Source of the DNA: Pelodera strongyloides
Lineage: Eukaryota > Nematoda > Chromadorea > Rhabditida > Rhabditidae
Length of the DNA: 64,000 nt
Assembly: GCA_036852015.1 (NCBI GenBank)
Contig: JAANDG010000394.1
Coordinates: forward strand, 1 to 64,000
Direction of reading: 5' to 3'
This document shows, piece by piece, positions 50,201 to 62,496 of the stretch (positions are counted from its first letter, which is position 1; each line of letters begins with the position of its first letter). The notes beneath the pieces were generated by a model. It was not told the origin of the DNA. It was given only the letters and a program-made list of their open reading frames with translations, and searched no databases. The position numbers were made by a program, and so were the translations under genes.

Positions 50201-53200
50201 TTCGTGGTGGCACATCTTGAAAATATACTGAACTTACCGGCAACCTGTGCCGCCGAAAGGTTAGCGATTCTACAAATATGTCTAGGGAAGAAGAATGACT
50301 AAGATAAAACTGAAAATCAACTCACCAAGTTCGCATCTCATCCGAAACTTTCTTCTGACATGTCTTACGAGAAGATTGTAGCAAAAAGTCATAATTAATA
50401 GAGGGGCGGCGAATCCCGTAAAGAACATATAATGAGCAAAGGTGTTGAACAGTTCGTCGGTCATCATGGGCACACAGACCCTGTGCAAGTGGTAAGTGAT
50501 GTTCATCTCCTGAAAGATAATGGGTTAGAAACACAATCAAAACCTGATAGATATATATCCCTTCCTTGGAAAGAAATCTTCCCAACGAAATACTTATGGT
50601 TGAAAGTTTTCAAGACCACCGTACATGAGCACATCATTCAAAGAGTTACTCGGACATTTTGCCTTATTTTTGTTTTATTCAAAATACGTAGTGAACCCAT
50701 TAATATGAGTTAATGGCCAACATCATCAGTCCCCAGCTCTAGTCCGCATTGCGCATTTGTCTACACTTACATAGAACATAGTTATATAATATGAGTCACT
50801 CGTTTGCAGAATTCTAGTTCTTCTTAGTTCTGATTCCCAGTGTTTTTCTAGCCCACGTTTCCGGTTCAATGTGGCAAATGCGACTGATGCGCAGGAGTAA
50901 TATGTTATGTTACTAACTACAAAAACACATCTTCCAGACATAATCTGTACATCCCTGTAAAGTAGGTCTGGATAGAGATCACAGGGCGCATGCTGGTTAC
51001 TGTAGCCGATTTGATGACAAATCAGAATGATGGGAATTTGAAATAACTTATTGGAAATGCATTAACTAACAATGTTCAAGAACGCGACCAATATGCAACA
51101 GTTTTCATAGTCATAGTTCAAAAATGTGTGGTACCATAATGGAAATAAACAGAAAGTTTTAACAAATACAGTAATATTAAGAAAATGTTCTTCCCGCTGA
51201 GGATCTAATTTGACAGGAGCTCGAAGGTTCAGAAGGTAGTTCAGCAGCGGGAAAGCCTAACAATATGCCTAAAGCTAAGCCTGAGCCTAAGTCTACGCCA
51301 GTAAGCATAGGCTCTCACGAAATCCAAAAGTATTTGGAATAAAGCCGTACCCCACTTTCCGATACTTCGGTGACGGGAATATGGATAGGCACAACTTGAG
51401 TGTAGTAAATTTGTAGAATCATCGGAGCAATAACAAAAAGTAGAAGTGCGAGACACATCGGAACTGCGGTTGTCAAACCCTTATTCATTGAGTGACGCCA
51501 TCTGGAACGAAAGACAAATTTAAAGTGTTACGGCACGTGGTTTTCGAAACGAATACTTCAATTCCCACGCCCAAAGTGTGTGTACTCATTGCGTTTTAAC
51601 CGTCGTGGCCGTCTTCTTTCTTCTTTCTTCGCCTAGGGATTTGCACGATTAAGACTTCCCCCATCAAGAAGTCACCCGAGTGGTATTGAACTCGTGATGT
51701 GTAGAGTGGTAGACAGAGCTTCTAACCACTAGACCACCGGGCCGCATTCTGGTACCTTCTGGCACATATGAAACACAATTGGCTTGTACTTCATGAAAAT
51801 GCAGTTGTCTAATACGCGCTACACAGAATCAAGAATTTGAAGAAAACAGCATATAGTTGTATGTACTGTAAGTTGACCCACCTCGTGCAAACGATGAAAT
51901 ATCTCTCTAGGCTCATTGCAGTGAGAACTACAACTGAGAATAACTTTGCGAAAATATCAACTGCCAGGTGAATGTGGCAGACCTGAAAAGGGACCCATTG
52001 TAAAAGTCTTCATACAGCAGGAAAAAGGGTCATCTCTCACAAGTAGCGGAGCGTGTTGATTTGCTATTATAATCATATTTTACGTATTCTAACCACTAAG
52101 TAAAAAACACCGGTTTTTCTAGTGACCGACACTTTACCAATTGATAGAATTATGACTCACTAAAGAGCCTAGGATCCAATCGGCTTTTTGTATGAATAAT
52201 ACTGATGAAGGAACAGTAAGTAGCAATAAGAGGTCTGATATTGCCAACACAAAAATGTAGATTCTGGAACGCTGAGAAGCCGTCATTGGTGTGCCACTTG
52301 TGTTCCATAATCTGAAATAAAAGGTAAATAAATAATAATAATAGAGTATAGAAAGAATAGAAAGTGCTACACAACAATATTGACCCCTTTTCGATCTCTG
52401 TCATCTCCATATGCAATCATTTCATTGATGAATCCCGAGCTTTTTCTGAGAAACTTTGCATTTTCAGCTTTTTCCGTCTATTACCCGAGTATTCTCCGAC
52501 AATTGATTCTCGGGCCGAGCTCTGAAAATAGGCGGGCCGAGCTCGGGAGCGGTCTGTTTGTCCGTTTCCGAGCTTTTCCCGTTGATTTTCCGAGTATTCC
52601 CGACAATTTTCGTACTTCGAGCTCGGGCCGACTAAAAACTAGTAGGAAACTAGTAAAAAACTAGGTGGCTTTTCCGCGGGCCGAACTCGGAAACAAAGAT
52701 TGTAGTGCTATGCCTGCGTTAATTACTCATCGCTTTTCAGAAGGCATATTTATTGCATACTGTACATGCCATTAAACGCAAGTAGTTAATTATCAGAACC
52801 CTACTAAGCTTATTCTTCCCCGTTGCTTACTGTATGTTTGGCCATTTAATACCAAATTAGTATTTAAAATGCAGATGAACGTTAGATAACAGCCTCTGTA
52901 AACCTTTTCCAATAACAGATTATCGTTTAGCGGCGCATAAGTTGAAGGGATTTGCTGACAATATTTTTTAATGAAATCCAAAAAGATTACAAATTTTGAC
53001 CACTCAGCCACTCAACATTACTGTATAAACGAGAGGGTGGCGGATACGCTGACATATAAACTATTTGAATATCACCTAATTTTTTAAGCTACTTTAGCAA
53101 AAGTTTAAACCGCAGTGGGAATGTAAAGGAACTTTACACAGCTAAAGAAAGTGCAATTTATTGCAAATAACTATTGTTGTCAAACGTTGTGAAACGCTGT

Positions 53201-53435
53201 GCATAGCACGGTGATGAGGCAAAGTTATAGGTAGGAGATAGGAACGCGCCAAAATAAAATAATAAAAATAAAATAGTGGCATAAAATGCAAAAACTACTT
53301 ATATTGAACACAATTCAAATGTTTAGTAACTTACCTATTCCTGAGTAGATTTATGATGACCCACACGTTTCCAGCCACTCCAAACAGAAAAACGGCCGAA
53401 TAAACGGCCGTTACCAAGTTGATCGGGACGTCCAT
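47243..53435 (-). CDS. Rhodopsin-family peptide-type G protein-coupled receptor, about 350 aa
   Basis: Exons on the minus strand: 53435-53335 (TM1), 52311-52161 (TM2), 51982-51882 (TM3), 51501-51351 (TM4), 50509-50326 (loop and TM5), 50269-50238, 48423-48289 (TM6), 48068-47976 and 47346-47243 (TM7, tail). TM1 has GVAGNVWVI; TM2 LAISDLLLLLTVP; TM3 ends in SLERYFIVCTR, the ERY form of the DRY motif; extracellular cysteines VCHIH (TM3) and RVCVPM (loop 2) can form the usual disulfide; TM6 reads YHFACWAPFWLFTITP; TM7 LPTINAAGNWVLYAVLN. The CWxPFW core recalls somatostatin, opioid and allatostatin-C receptors, but the ligand is not known. The junction between the 32-nt exon at 50269 and the exon at 48423 is out of phase by one, so a small exon is missing or a boundary is wrong. 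A polyadenylation signal (AATAAA, 47209-47204) follows the stop. The N-terminus is very short. Confidence 0.85.
48139..48252. mobile_element. Related small element in a receptor-gene intron
   Basis: Starts ccgtgtgtacgaacaccggg and shares, in reverse complement, most of the internal sequence of 45559-45693 (gggaggtgagagaaagag, gagacacgcagagacaaatt). The far terminus is degraded. Confidence 0.65.
51672..51746 (-). repeat. tRNA-like segment (SINE-type)
   Basis: On the minus strand cggtggtctagtggttagaa is a good A box and gagttcaatacc a diverged B box. In a receptor-gene intron. Confidence 0.5.
52420..52692. repeat. ggccgagctcgg-rich repeat in receptor intron 1
   Basis: Repeated cgggccgagctc, cgagtattc and ccgacaat motifs in both orientations, distinctly more GC-rich than the surroundings. 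It is probably a degraded inverted-repeat element; boundaries are uncertain. Confidence 0.5.
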
Positions 53436-53450
53436 TCTATACTGCAACAA
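53436..53450 (-). other. Probable trans-splice acceptor of the receptor gene
   Basis: On the minus strand tttgttgcag ends six bases before the start codon at 53435, which also supports this ATG as the true start despite the short extracellular N-terminus. Confidence 0.45.
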
Positions 53451-56400
53451 ATGGGGATACTGTAGCTGAATTGAACGGACGGGACTATATAACTGAATGA
53501 ACATGATGTGTGAAGCAAATTATAGAATGAAAATCCAAGAAATGAAATAAAATATGCCCAGTGTCTAGCTGGACTAAAAGCGCATTGGCTGTTTTAGAGC
53601 GCTTATTTTGCAGCGGCGACAATACAAAGTATGAGATGTAGTATTAGAAAAGTGGAAAAAAATGTGCAATTAGCCTTCGTTTACGCAGAGTAATTTTATT
53701 CTATGTACACAAGAATTCCCTAAGGGAAATTAATCACGGTGGTGACGCACTTATTTGCACTGTAGAACAGTGTAGTTAGCTGTAACTACAGACCTACATA
53801 ACTGGTCTATCAAGTTGCATAACTACAATTTTGAACAAATAGTACACGACTACAAACCCCCGCGTTCATTTTATAGCCCTTTTGCTCATCATTAAGTCTA
53901 ATTGAAAGAATGCGAAAGTTTAATGAAGAGAATTGACTTCCCCCATCACACATCACAAATTTCTCACGAAAGCCACCATGACTTTTTCTTAAAATGACAG
54001 AGTTGTTTTAAGAATAAAAAAGGGCCTACATTAGATGAAACTAATTGGTAACAGGAAAATTGAGAAAAGTAAGAACCATAGCACAATAAAAGTTATAACA
54101 TCAGTGGGGACTGGGGACCCCAATTATTAGCTGAAGCCTTTACAGACTAGTAAAGCCTATTCCATAAAATGACATATGTTTATATGGCATATGCTTAAAA
54201 TGACATGATGCAAAAGAAGAAAATAAGGATCAAGTAAAAACATGGAAAGTTTCAAAGAGTGTTATACGAAAACAGACAAAAAATAAAAGCACTTTTGCAT
54301 ACTTTCCTACGCATAAAGGCAGAATGTACCATAATGAGAAGCAAATAAGTGACTAACAAAAGGACAAAGAAATGCTAGGTTCCGTCATAGCATAGCAATA
54401 GGCCATCACTAGTAATCTAGGTAAGTCTGTGCTTACACTTGCTATCCCACTGCATTATTTGAAGCAAAAATCAGAATAAGTTTAACAGTCTACAGTACTC
54501 TTGAAAAGTGGGAGGAGCCACGACGGCAAATGTTACCTATTCTCATCAGAATTAGTGGAATGTGAAGTCTGAGTGGGGCGAATATAATATCTCCAGAAAA
54601 GGGGGAGGGTACCGTTTTTAATCCTAAATCTAATCAGGCGCATATATCTTCTACCATAAGCCATAAGAAGATTAGGAGGTGGAAAAAAAACAAAAAGATA
54701 ATGAACATTCGGATATGGAGTTTTCCGAATAACCAACTTTAGATTAGACATAAAAATACTAAGAAAGGTGAGAAATGGCCCTCCCAAACATAAATAAAAA
54801 TTCATTTTGTTTTGTTTAAACATAGTTGTACTGTAATCTTTTAGTATATAATAGAGCGACTGTGGCGTGCGCTAGCACTCACATTTCGGAAGTAGAATTC
54901 GAATAAATTGTTCCGCGTTGGATATAATAAAGAAAGCGCCGCATTCTTTTTTTTTGTGAGCGACTATGGCGCGGCGCTTCACGTTGACTCCATTCCCAAC
55001 TCCAAGTGGAGTACAAATGTATCTTGCAAATGTACAAAAGGGTACTCTTATTCTTATTTTCCATAAGTTGATATATTCCGTTCTTTTTGAATATTCGTTT
55101 ATTTTCTAAAATGCCACTGCAAGCGAGAAAAAGTAGTAAAAATTACAGCAACTAACATAAAAATTTCTGCAAAGATATGTAGCGGGTAGGCCGACTGGCT
55201 AAGGTGTAATGCCAGGCGCCTACCCGCTACAGATTTGCACGGTCTATATATCACTACTTTATTCACACATACAATCAATCAGATACAACATCAATCAAGT
55301 ACATGGAAGAAGTGCGGAAGGTTTCGAGCGTCGTGCTTCTTCAATCCGCGGGGGGAATGCGTGGACGGGAGATTTTTCTTCAGATAATGTCGATCCTTGA
55401 TCTTTCCAATGAGATTTTGTTGAGTTATACAGAGTGTTTGACGACGAGACGAAAGGACAAATCCCTTGAAGTCTTCAGGCAAGGCAATGGGGGATTCGCC
55501 TCGATTTTCCCCACCTCGTGGCATTGAGTGAGTGATGTGGCTGGATTCGAACTCGGGTCGGCTGACTGCGAAGCGTGGACGTTTCCAATGGGCCACCGAG
55601 GCCCTTCGGAAAGTCTCGAATTATGTCAGTCAGCTGTGAATGATTGCTTTATATTATACATAAGATATGTATAAAACGAGGAAGGGAATAATCTGCAGTA
55701 ATCATTTCGGAAAAAAAACCTTACAATCAGATAAAAGAAACAGAATTGTGCCATTACAATTAACAATACTTGGATCCACATAAGAAGTAACGACGTAACA
55801 CTTACAAAATATCAGACTTTCCCAAAGATTGTACACGAATTGGATCGCTGTGTACCCTAGTTAAGTTTCACACATCAATTAGTCGAAGGACATAGACATA
55901 ACAGTTTACTAATAACGCTTATTTCGGCGTGAGAGTTCGATAGATAATTGTTCCTGGATTGGAATAAAGAAGCTACATTAAATTAATTATCCAGACAGAG
56001 AAATGAGGCCCCTTTTGACATTTGGACTCGTTGGGTCATTATGACACAATAATCCGGGTGTTTGTGCTAATTAAAGTGAATCAATAAAAAGAACTGAATC
56101 GTGAAAATAGTACAAGGTTCTCAGGAATTAATTAATTATTGTTTATTATTATTATTATTATTACTAGAAATTTTTCAAAGTATTTCATTATCTATATTGC
56201 TCAGTAAAAGCGAAATAAACACATATTTTTAGTATATGTAATTGTAAATGAATAATGATTATATAACAAGTAAATTAATAAAAATATAATTTATTATTTG
56301 TAATGCTTTAGTTTTAAGTGCCCTCACTTATAGGTTAGTGGTATATTTTCGTGCGCGTGTCAGAGGTCAGAGGAGTCATCAGCTTTTGCTTACAACAAAA

Positions 56401-57650
56401 TCCTGTTGTTACTTTATTTAACTCGGGGAATCTCAAATGCAAGATATTCTCTAGAGCATTGTTTTTCATTTTTAGTGATTTTTATTTTCAACACGGCGAA
56501 TTCCTCACTTTTCATGGAATCCACGCAAAGCTAATTGAAGTCTTACACGGCTTGTTTAATTTGCTATTAAAAACAAAGGTGTTTGTGACTAAATAAAGAC
56601 ATTTCTTAAAAAAAAACAGGAGTTTTAAAGGCTTCAAAAATTGTGATGTCTGTGTTTGATCTCCGCTTTTGGGTAGTCTTCTTAAATACATATAGCTAAT
56701 CATAAAGTCAAGGTCCCTAACGGTAAGGACGTAAGGGTAAGGAGCAAGTTTTTGAAACCAGGCAAATGTACTTGCGTGCCATCCTGTGCGTTCCCTGTAC
56801 CTTATAGTTATAGAACGCGATTTGCATATTATAAGGAGTGCATAGTCAACATACTTCACTAACAGTGAGCTGGACACATGCATCACTTTTTTGACTCGCA
56901 AAAAATCACGATTGAACCCGCGCCAAGGTGTAGCCTTATAAAATAAGGCCTTATGAACAAAAATGACCATGTAAAAAAAATTTGTTATATATTTTGTTGA
57001 TGGTCAGTGACAGTGAGCAATATAACATGCTAACCGTAAATAATATAATATAATGTTTATTGGTGAGTTCACGCAGAAATACTGCGGAAAAAAACAAATT
57101 TCTAACACCCGGTAATGTGAAAAATGTGGAAGAAACCAAAAGGTACCCTATAAGACGTCGATGCGATAACAACACCAACATACTGAGAAATGGTTTGGTC
57201 CAAGTAAAAACCGGGAACAGTCGCCAAATGGGTTCATCCGTTTCATGTGAGCGAATAAGTTTCGGACAATTATTGAACAAAATTTCACTTGATGGGCCAA
57301 CTATTCATTTCAGTTGAAAGTTTCAATTCTTCTACGCGAATAATTTGTAATTTCGAGAAAATTCCTCAGCAACCAAATCATTTATTTCAAATGCAGATTT
57401 CACGCGTGTTTCTCCAGCACAATGCGGCACATTATTATCATTATATTAACTTATAATGTATTTATTGGACTTGAAACGGGCAATTCATTATTTTCTATAC
57501 GCACTTTTTTTTGTGTAGAAAAACTTTTTACAGATTTACAGGCAGTGTTCGGTACATATGGATGGGATGACGAATCAAGAATATAGCCGAGGAAGTGCAA
57601 AAAAACTACTGAGAATTGAGTGTTTGCAGGAATTGCGCCAGCCCCGATTT
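53451..57650. other. Gene-free stretch upstream of the receptor gene
   Basis: AT-rich DNA with the composite tRNA-like repeat (55189-55610), a diverged GC-rich foldback near 54858-54990 and a (tta)n run at 56140-56165. The longest open frame (152 codons at 56512-56970, minus) shows no recognisable family or splice support. Confidence 0.45.
55189..55610. repeat. Composite repeat with tRNA-like ends
   Basis: The left end (55191-55232) has gtagcgggtaggc and its complement around an A-box-like gccgactggctaagg. The right end on the minus strand (about 55607-55537) has gcctcggtggcccattgg and a B box gagttcgaatcc. Together they look like a tRNA-derived SINE or two adjacent ones. Confidence 0.45.
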
Positions 57651-57656
57651 GCGTTC

Positions 57657-57711
57657 TTGACACTGACAACGCTGTGTCAAACTTGACACTGACAACGTTG
57701 TGTCAACTTGT
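57657..57711 (+). repeat. Short tandem repeat beside the LTR element
   Basis: Two copies of cttgacactgacaacg followed by ctgtgtcaa or ttgtgtcaa, each an imperfect palindrome, ending about 28 bp before the left LTR. Confidence 0.75.
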
Positions 57712-57739
57712 CGTACAGCTCCCGAATCTACGCCACTAC

Positions 57740-58302
57740 TGTGCAAACCAGAAAACCATATATTGCCGAGTACAAGAAGGTTGACAAGAAGGTTGCCTTC
57801 GGCAATACGGCATCTGGTCTGACGGCCTAGTAGCCACATAGCAAACACAACCGAATACAACAATTTAGTAAATTGCGAAGATTACTTGTGAATAACAACA
57901 ATAAACGACGCAAGTATTTAATTAAGGTTTATTCTTTAGGTTGTAGGTTTACAATGATAAAAGACAATAAATGAAACAAGGTCCGAGCTTATCCACCATT
58001 CTTGGGCGGCGCTACGAGACCACTACAGAAAAAGACAAATAGGGTCCGGGCTTATCCACAACATAGGGTGGCGCCACGAGACCTCATAAAAAGAATAAAT
58101 AAAATAATGTAGCACCCACTGGTGCTACATGACGGCGAATCGCCCCAAAATCACAGAATAGGATAATTCACAAACTATAAGTAGGCCCGGAAGAAGTTTC
58201 CAGAAGAAATATACCGTAAGATTGTGATGCTCAGGTAACAAGCAAACTACGGTAACTAGAGAGCAATATAGAAATAGATAAAAAGCGGTCGCGGTCGCGA
58301 CA
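57740..58302 (-). repeat. LTR, left copy (3' LTR by inferred orientation)
   Basis: 563 bp, identical by eye to the right copy. It contains the inverted pair gtagcaccca/tggtgctac near its middle and, on the minus strand, an AATAAA hexamer (AATAAACC) that could serve 3' end formation. Confidence 0.9.
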
Positions 58303-59694
58303 TTCCGGGGAGACATGTAAGAGGTGTTACCGAGGATTGGTTTAAGGATTGAAAATTATAAGGTTTGGTTTCGAAGTCTGGTGCGTGACGGCCCTCGCTA
58401 AATTAGCTGGTTACCGTATACACATAGCAAAGACAGTACAGAATCCAATATGATCCGCTGCACAAGTACCACGCTAAGATCAGTTGGCGATCCGTACGTC
58501 TACCAGACAGGGTAGAAAGGCGCGCGTGTTACCGTACTTAATACACCATACGGCGCGCGGTTACGGTTTTAATTTGAATGCAGAAATTTGCATGTCAGGT
58601 TTTGGTTTGTTTTTTATTTGGTTTTTGTTGGTTTCACGTGCTTGCACCCTCCCCAGGGCGAATTGATATGAAAAAAAGAAATAAGTTAAAAACTATGTAC
58701 AACAATAATAATTAACAAAATACTAAGAAAGGAAACGACAGTGAGAGAAAGAAAGTGAAAGAGAAAGAAAACAGACAATTTGTGCTGAACTATCTCCGGA
58801 TATAGCAGCATCTGTCGTTCCGAATTTCTGTCCTTGTCCTTGTGCCGAATCCGCTCACAATTAGTAAATCGCCTCTTGATCTGAAAAAAAAATGTTGGTT
58901 GTTTTGGTTTGTTGGTTTCTCATTTATCGATTTGTTTCAGATTTATCCATATTGAGCAATAAATTGATCATGGATAGCTAGACGCGTCGGCGTGGGGATT
59001 TGGTTCAATATCAATTTTCGGTTCGAAAGGTTTGTGGGATTTAGGGTTATTTTATTGAAAAGTGTGAAATTTGGTTATTGAAACTAGTATTGGTTTTGAC
59101 TTGGTGTTTCAGTTCTTTAGGGTTTATTATAATTGTAAGGTTTCTGACCTGTGGTTTATTTCAGGTTCTCAGAGGGAGTCGCTGGGTAGATAGATCGCGT
59201 GGCGGTTGTCGGTTGGTTAGCAGACGGTTTTATCGATCGATTCGCGCAGAGAATCGACTGGTGGGTCAGTGTTCACGGGTTTATAGTTGTGTTTAGATAT
59301 GTCGTGTTAGGTTGTAAAGCGGATTCACAATAATCGTTTGGTTAAGGTTTTTTTTTCAATTCCAGCGGTTTCAGTCATTTTATTACAGGTTTCGCTGATC
59401 GAAACAAAATCGCTGGAATATACGAGTCAATGAAAGGAATCAAAAAATTTAATTCGGAAACAAGAAATTTAAATAAACGTTCAATTTCACATAAATGTGG
59501 ATTGGTTTTTTTTTTGAATTTTTACGATTTTGAAGGTTCTTTGGTTTAAAATATGATTCGGTGCACCATTTAGAAGGAATAAGTAGAATTGAATATCGGT
59601 TCAGGATTGCATAGCATTGATTAGACTGAATCACAAACGTAGAATATAATTTGGTTCAGGTAATGTCACGGTTCGATCATTTTCGGGGCACCAA

Positions 59695-60257
59695 TGTGCA
59701 AACCAGAAAACCATATATTGCCGAGTACAAGAAGGTTGACAAGAAGGTTGCCTTCGGCAATACGGCATCTGGTCTGACGGCCTAGTAGCCACATAGCAAA
59801 CACAACCGAATACAACAATTTAGTAAATTGCGAAGATTACTTGTGAATAACAACAATAAACGACGCAAGTATTTAATTAAGGTTTATTCTTTAGGTTGTA
59901 GGTTTACAATGATAAAAGACAATAAATGAAACAAGGTCCGAGCTTATCCACCATTCTTGGGCGGCGCTACGAGACCACTACAGAAAAAGACAAATAGGGT
60001 CCGGGCTTATCCACAACATAGGGTGGCGCCACGAGACCTCATAAAAAGAATAAATAAAATAATGTAGCACCCACTGGTGCTACATGACGGCGAATCGCCC
60101 CAAAATCACAGAATAGGATAATTCACAAACTATAAGTAGGCCCGGAAGAAGTTTCCAGAAGAAATATACCGTAAGATTGTGATGCTCAGGTAACAAGCAA
60201 ACTACGGTAACTAGAGAGCAATATAGAAATAGATAAAAAGCGGTCGCGGTCGCGACA
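59695..60257 (-). repeat. LTR, right copy (5' LTR by inferred orientation)
   Basis: 563 bp, identical by eye to the left copy, flanked on its outer side by the ACTAC duplication and on its inner side by the putative tRNA primer-binding site. Confidence 0.9.
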
Positions 60258-60522
60258 ACTACCTACCGTAGTATCGTTAGAAAGACATAGACTAGGCGGT
60301 CTTCGTCAAAAAGGGACGAAAAGAAATATATGCAAATATCGTTTCGTTATTCTACGGTTTCAAGGGTTTACATGTCCGTAATAAAGTTTTCAATGGCTTA
60401 CAAATCGATCTTTTGGTCATTTTGTCCCGAACAGCCGCAAGCTTATAATATTCGCTTGAGGTTTGCGTACGTACAGCATACGAGTACTTATTAAAATTCA
60501 CCTTACTTCACAATCTTCCGCA

Positions 60523-61150
60523 GGCTTACTGCTTAAGACATCTAAAACATCCAAAAACATCTCTGACATCCACAAACATCCGTGACATCCAAAACGTCCC
60601 TAGACATCCAAGACATCCAGGACATCCAAAAAGCATCCGTGACGTCTGACCATGTTCGAATGCGTGGATGATGATCATTCTTGTTATTTTTATTTGTTTG
60701 GTTCGTGAAGCGGTTATTCGGGTTATTGTCTGCTTTTCGTAAAGGTATGGTGCGTGTTCAACCATTGCTGACCAGTGCAGATGTTATTACACTGGCATTT
60801 AAGTATGTGAGAAAGTGCACCATTATCTCAAGTTAACCGTTTGGAATGACCGTCGAAGCTGCTCGATGCACGATATCTGACATATCGCAAGGAAATTGAA
60901 AGTTTCCAACCAGGAAAAACTGTCACTAGCCTGCGCCTACCTCGTCACCAAATGCTCTCCGTAAAAAAATGTCTTATTATTAATGCAGTTCATGTCCAAA
61001 AATGACTTCTATTTTGAATTACTACTGGATGTCAGAGTATTTTGGATGTACGGGATGTTTACAGATGTCCGGGATGTTTTCAGATGTTTCTGGATGTCCG
61101 AGATGTCACCGGATGTTTTTGGATGTTTTGGATGTCTTAAGCAGTAAGCC
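60523..61150. mobile_element. Foldback element with 9-bp target duplication (Mutator-like)
   Basis: 628 bp with terminal inverted repeats starting GGCTTACTGCTTAAGACATC and ending in its complement. The arms continue as degenerate runs of a hexamer (acatcc on the left, ggatgt on the right). Directly flanking are TCTTCCGCA at 60514-60522 and again at 61151-61159, a 9-bp duplication. Nine-base duplications with long inverted arms are typical of Mutator-like elements. No transposase is encoded; the middle (about 60660-61010) is unique sequence. Confidence 0.85.
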
Positions 61151-61666
61151 TCTTCCGCAGGGTTTTTTAAAATATGTTAGTATAAGAAACAATATAAGGT
61201 GAAAGATACAACAGTCGTAATAAAACAGGAAGTACAACACAGATCAGTAACTAACGCAAAGAAGACTTTCAGAAACTTTTAAAAAAGGAAGACTTTCAAA
61301 CAAACTGACCATACCGGCCATAAAAAATTTTAAAACACCGAAAATAATATGAGAAAAAGAAATGAATAATGACTACGCAATAAGAACTTGAAACTTCTTT
61401 CAGAGCCTGAATGACGGGGACAATAAAAACAATCAGAGATAAAATCTCATCGTTTGAAAAGTGCATGTGTATTACATAATATCTAATCGAGTGTATGTGT
61501 ATTAATATTTTAGATCCCGCCCCACGCAGACATTGGAAAATAATAAACTATTCAAGAGTATCATTTTCCTTTTTCATGTTATTCTTCCCACAATAGATAC
61601 TTATTAGAACACAGAATTGGTCACAAATACATATGTACGTACAAGGGGGGATATATGGATATGACA

Positions 61667-61830
61667 CCTTCATTTATTAAAATTCTCCTTACTTTACAGT
61701 TGTCCGCATGTTTTTTTTAAATATATAGGTGTATAAGGAACAATATTATTTGCAAGGTACAAAAAGTCGTAATAGAACAGATTACGACAGAGATGAAAAA
61801 CTAACGCAAAGAAGACTTTCAGAAGCTGAA
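61667..61830 (+). repeat. Duplicated copy of the host sequence around the foldback element (empty site)
   Basis: This stretch matches the sequence flanking the foldback element (60488-60522 joined to 61160-61276), including ttattaaaattc and the shared end taacgcaaagaagactttca. It lacks the insertion: at about 61699-61710 it reads ttgtccgcatg where the other copy carries the 628-bp element between duplicated targets. It therefore acts as a paralogous empty site. Confidence 0.75.
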
Positions 61831-62496
61831 GGTCTCTTTACATACAAAGATTTAAACTTGTTTATATTAAAAAAAAATTATATGTAAAAAAAAAACATAT
61901 AAAGATTTAAACTTGTAGGTCTCTTTTCTTATTAGTATACCTGCGAATTTACTGAATTTCAACCAACAATACACATCGCTGCAGAAAACACATATAAACT
62001 GCAGAATAACGGGACATAACATAACCAATCAGTTAGGTCTTTTGTTGATTCTGAATAATGGTACGAACGCAACGATTTAACCAGGTACTTAAATGGTCGG
62101 GTCCACGAAAATGAACTGTATTTATTATATCTATATAATTTCCCTAAGGGGGTGATAAATACAATATCTACAAATTAATTTTAAACAAGATACACACCGC
62201 TGAAGTTTTTCAGCGTGGATTTTCGTCATTAGGCAAGAAACAGTTGTGCCCTTATTTTCTTTTCGTGTCTCCGGAGAGTAGCTTGCTCTTTTTAGTTTGG
62301 GTATCTGCTATGCTATGTCTCTGCAAACGCAAAATGCGTCCCGGGCACGCGGGTACTTCGCGGTTAGGATCTTAGCTCGCGCACTAATTAGGGACTTCAG
62401 GACTTTAAAAGAAATAGAGCGGATTTTGGCACGCAACGCAAAAAAATGTGCTCCTCAGAACACTCAATTAATATCACAAATTATTCAAGAGCAAAT

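Larger units (their letters stand above)
57740..60257 (-). mobile_element. Non-autonomous LTR retrotransposon, 2518 bp
   Basis: Two direct repeats of 563 bp (57740-58302 and 59695-60257) that I could not tell apart by eye. Each begins TGTGCAAACC and ends TCGCGACA, the TG...CA form of an LTR. The five bases before the first (57735-57739) and after the second (60258-60262) are both ACTAC, a perfect target-site duplication. On the minus strand, one base inside the LTR at 59695, the sequence TGGTGCCCCGAAAATGATCG looks like a primer-binding site complementary to a tRNA 3' end. That sets the orientation. The 1392-bp interior (58303-59694) has no open frame above about 70 codons, so it depends on enzymes supplied elsewhere. 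No clear polypurine tract was seen. Confidence 0.9.

Noticed and set aside
58303..59694. Coding capacity (gag or pol) inside the LTR element
   Set aside because: No open frame above about 70 codons and no protease, reverse transcriptase or integrase motif in any frame provided.
60530..61140. Regularly spaced short repeats resembling a CRISPR array
   Set aside because: The repeats are degenerate hexamers in inverted arms of a foldback element in a eukaryotic genome, with no conserved spacer spacing.
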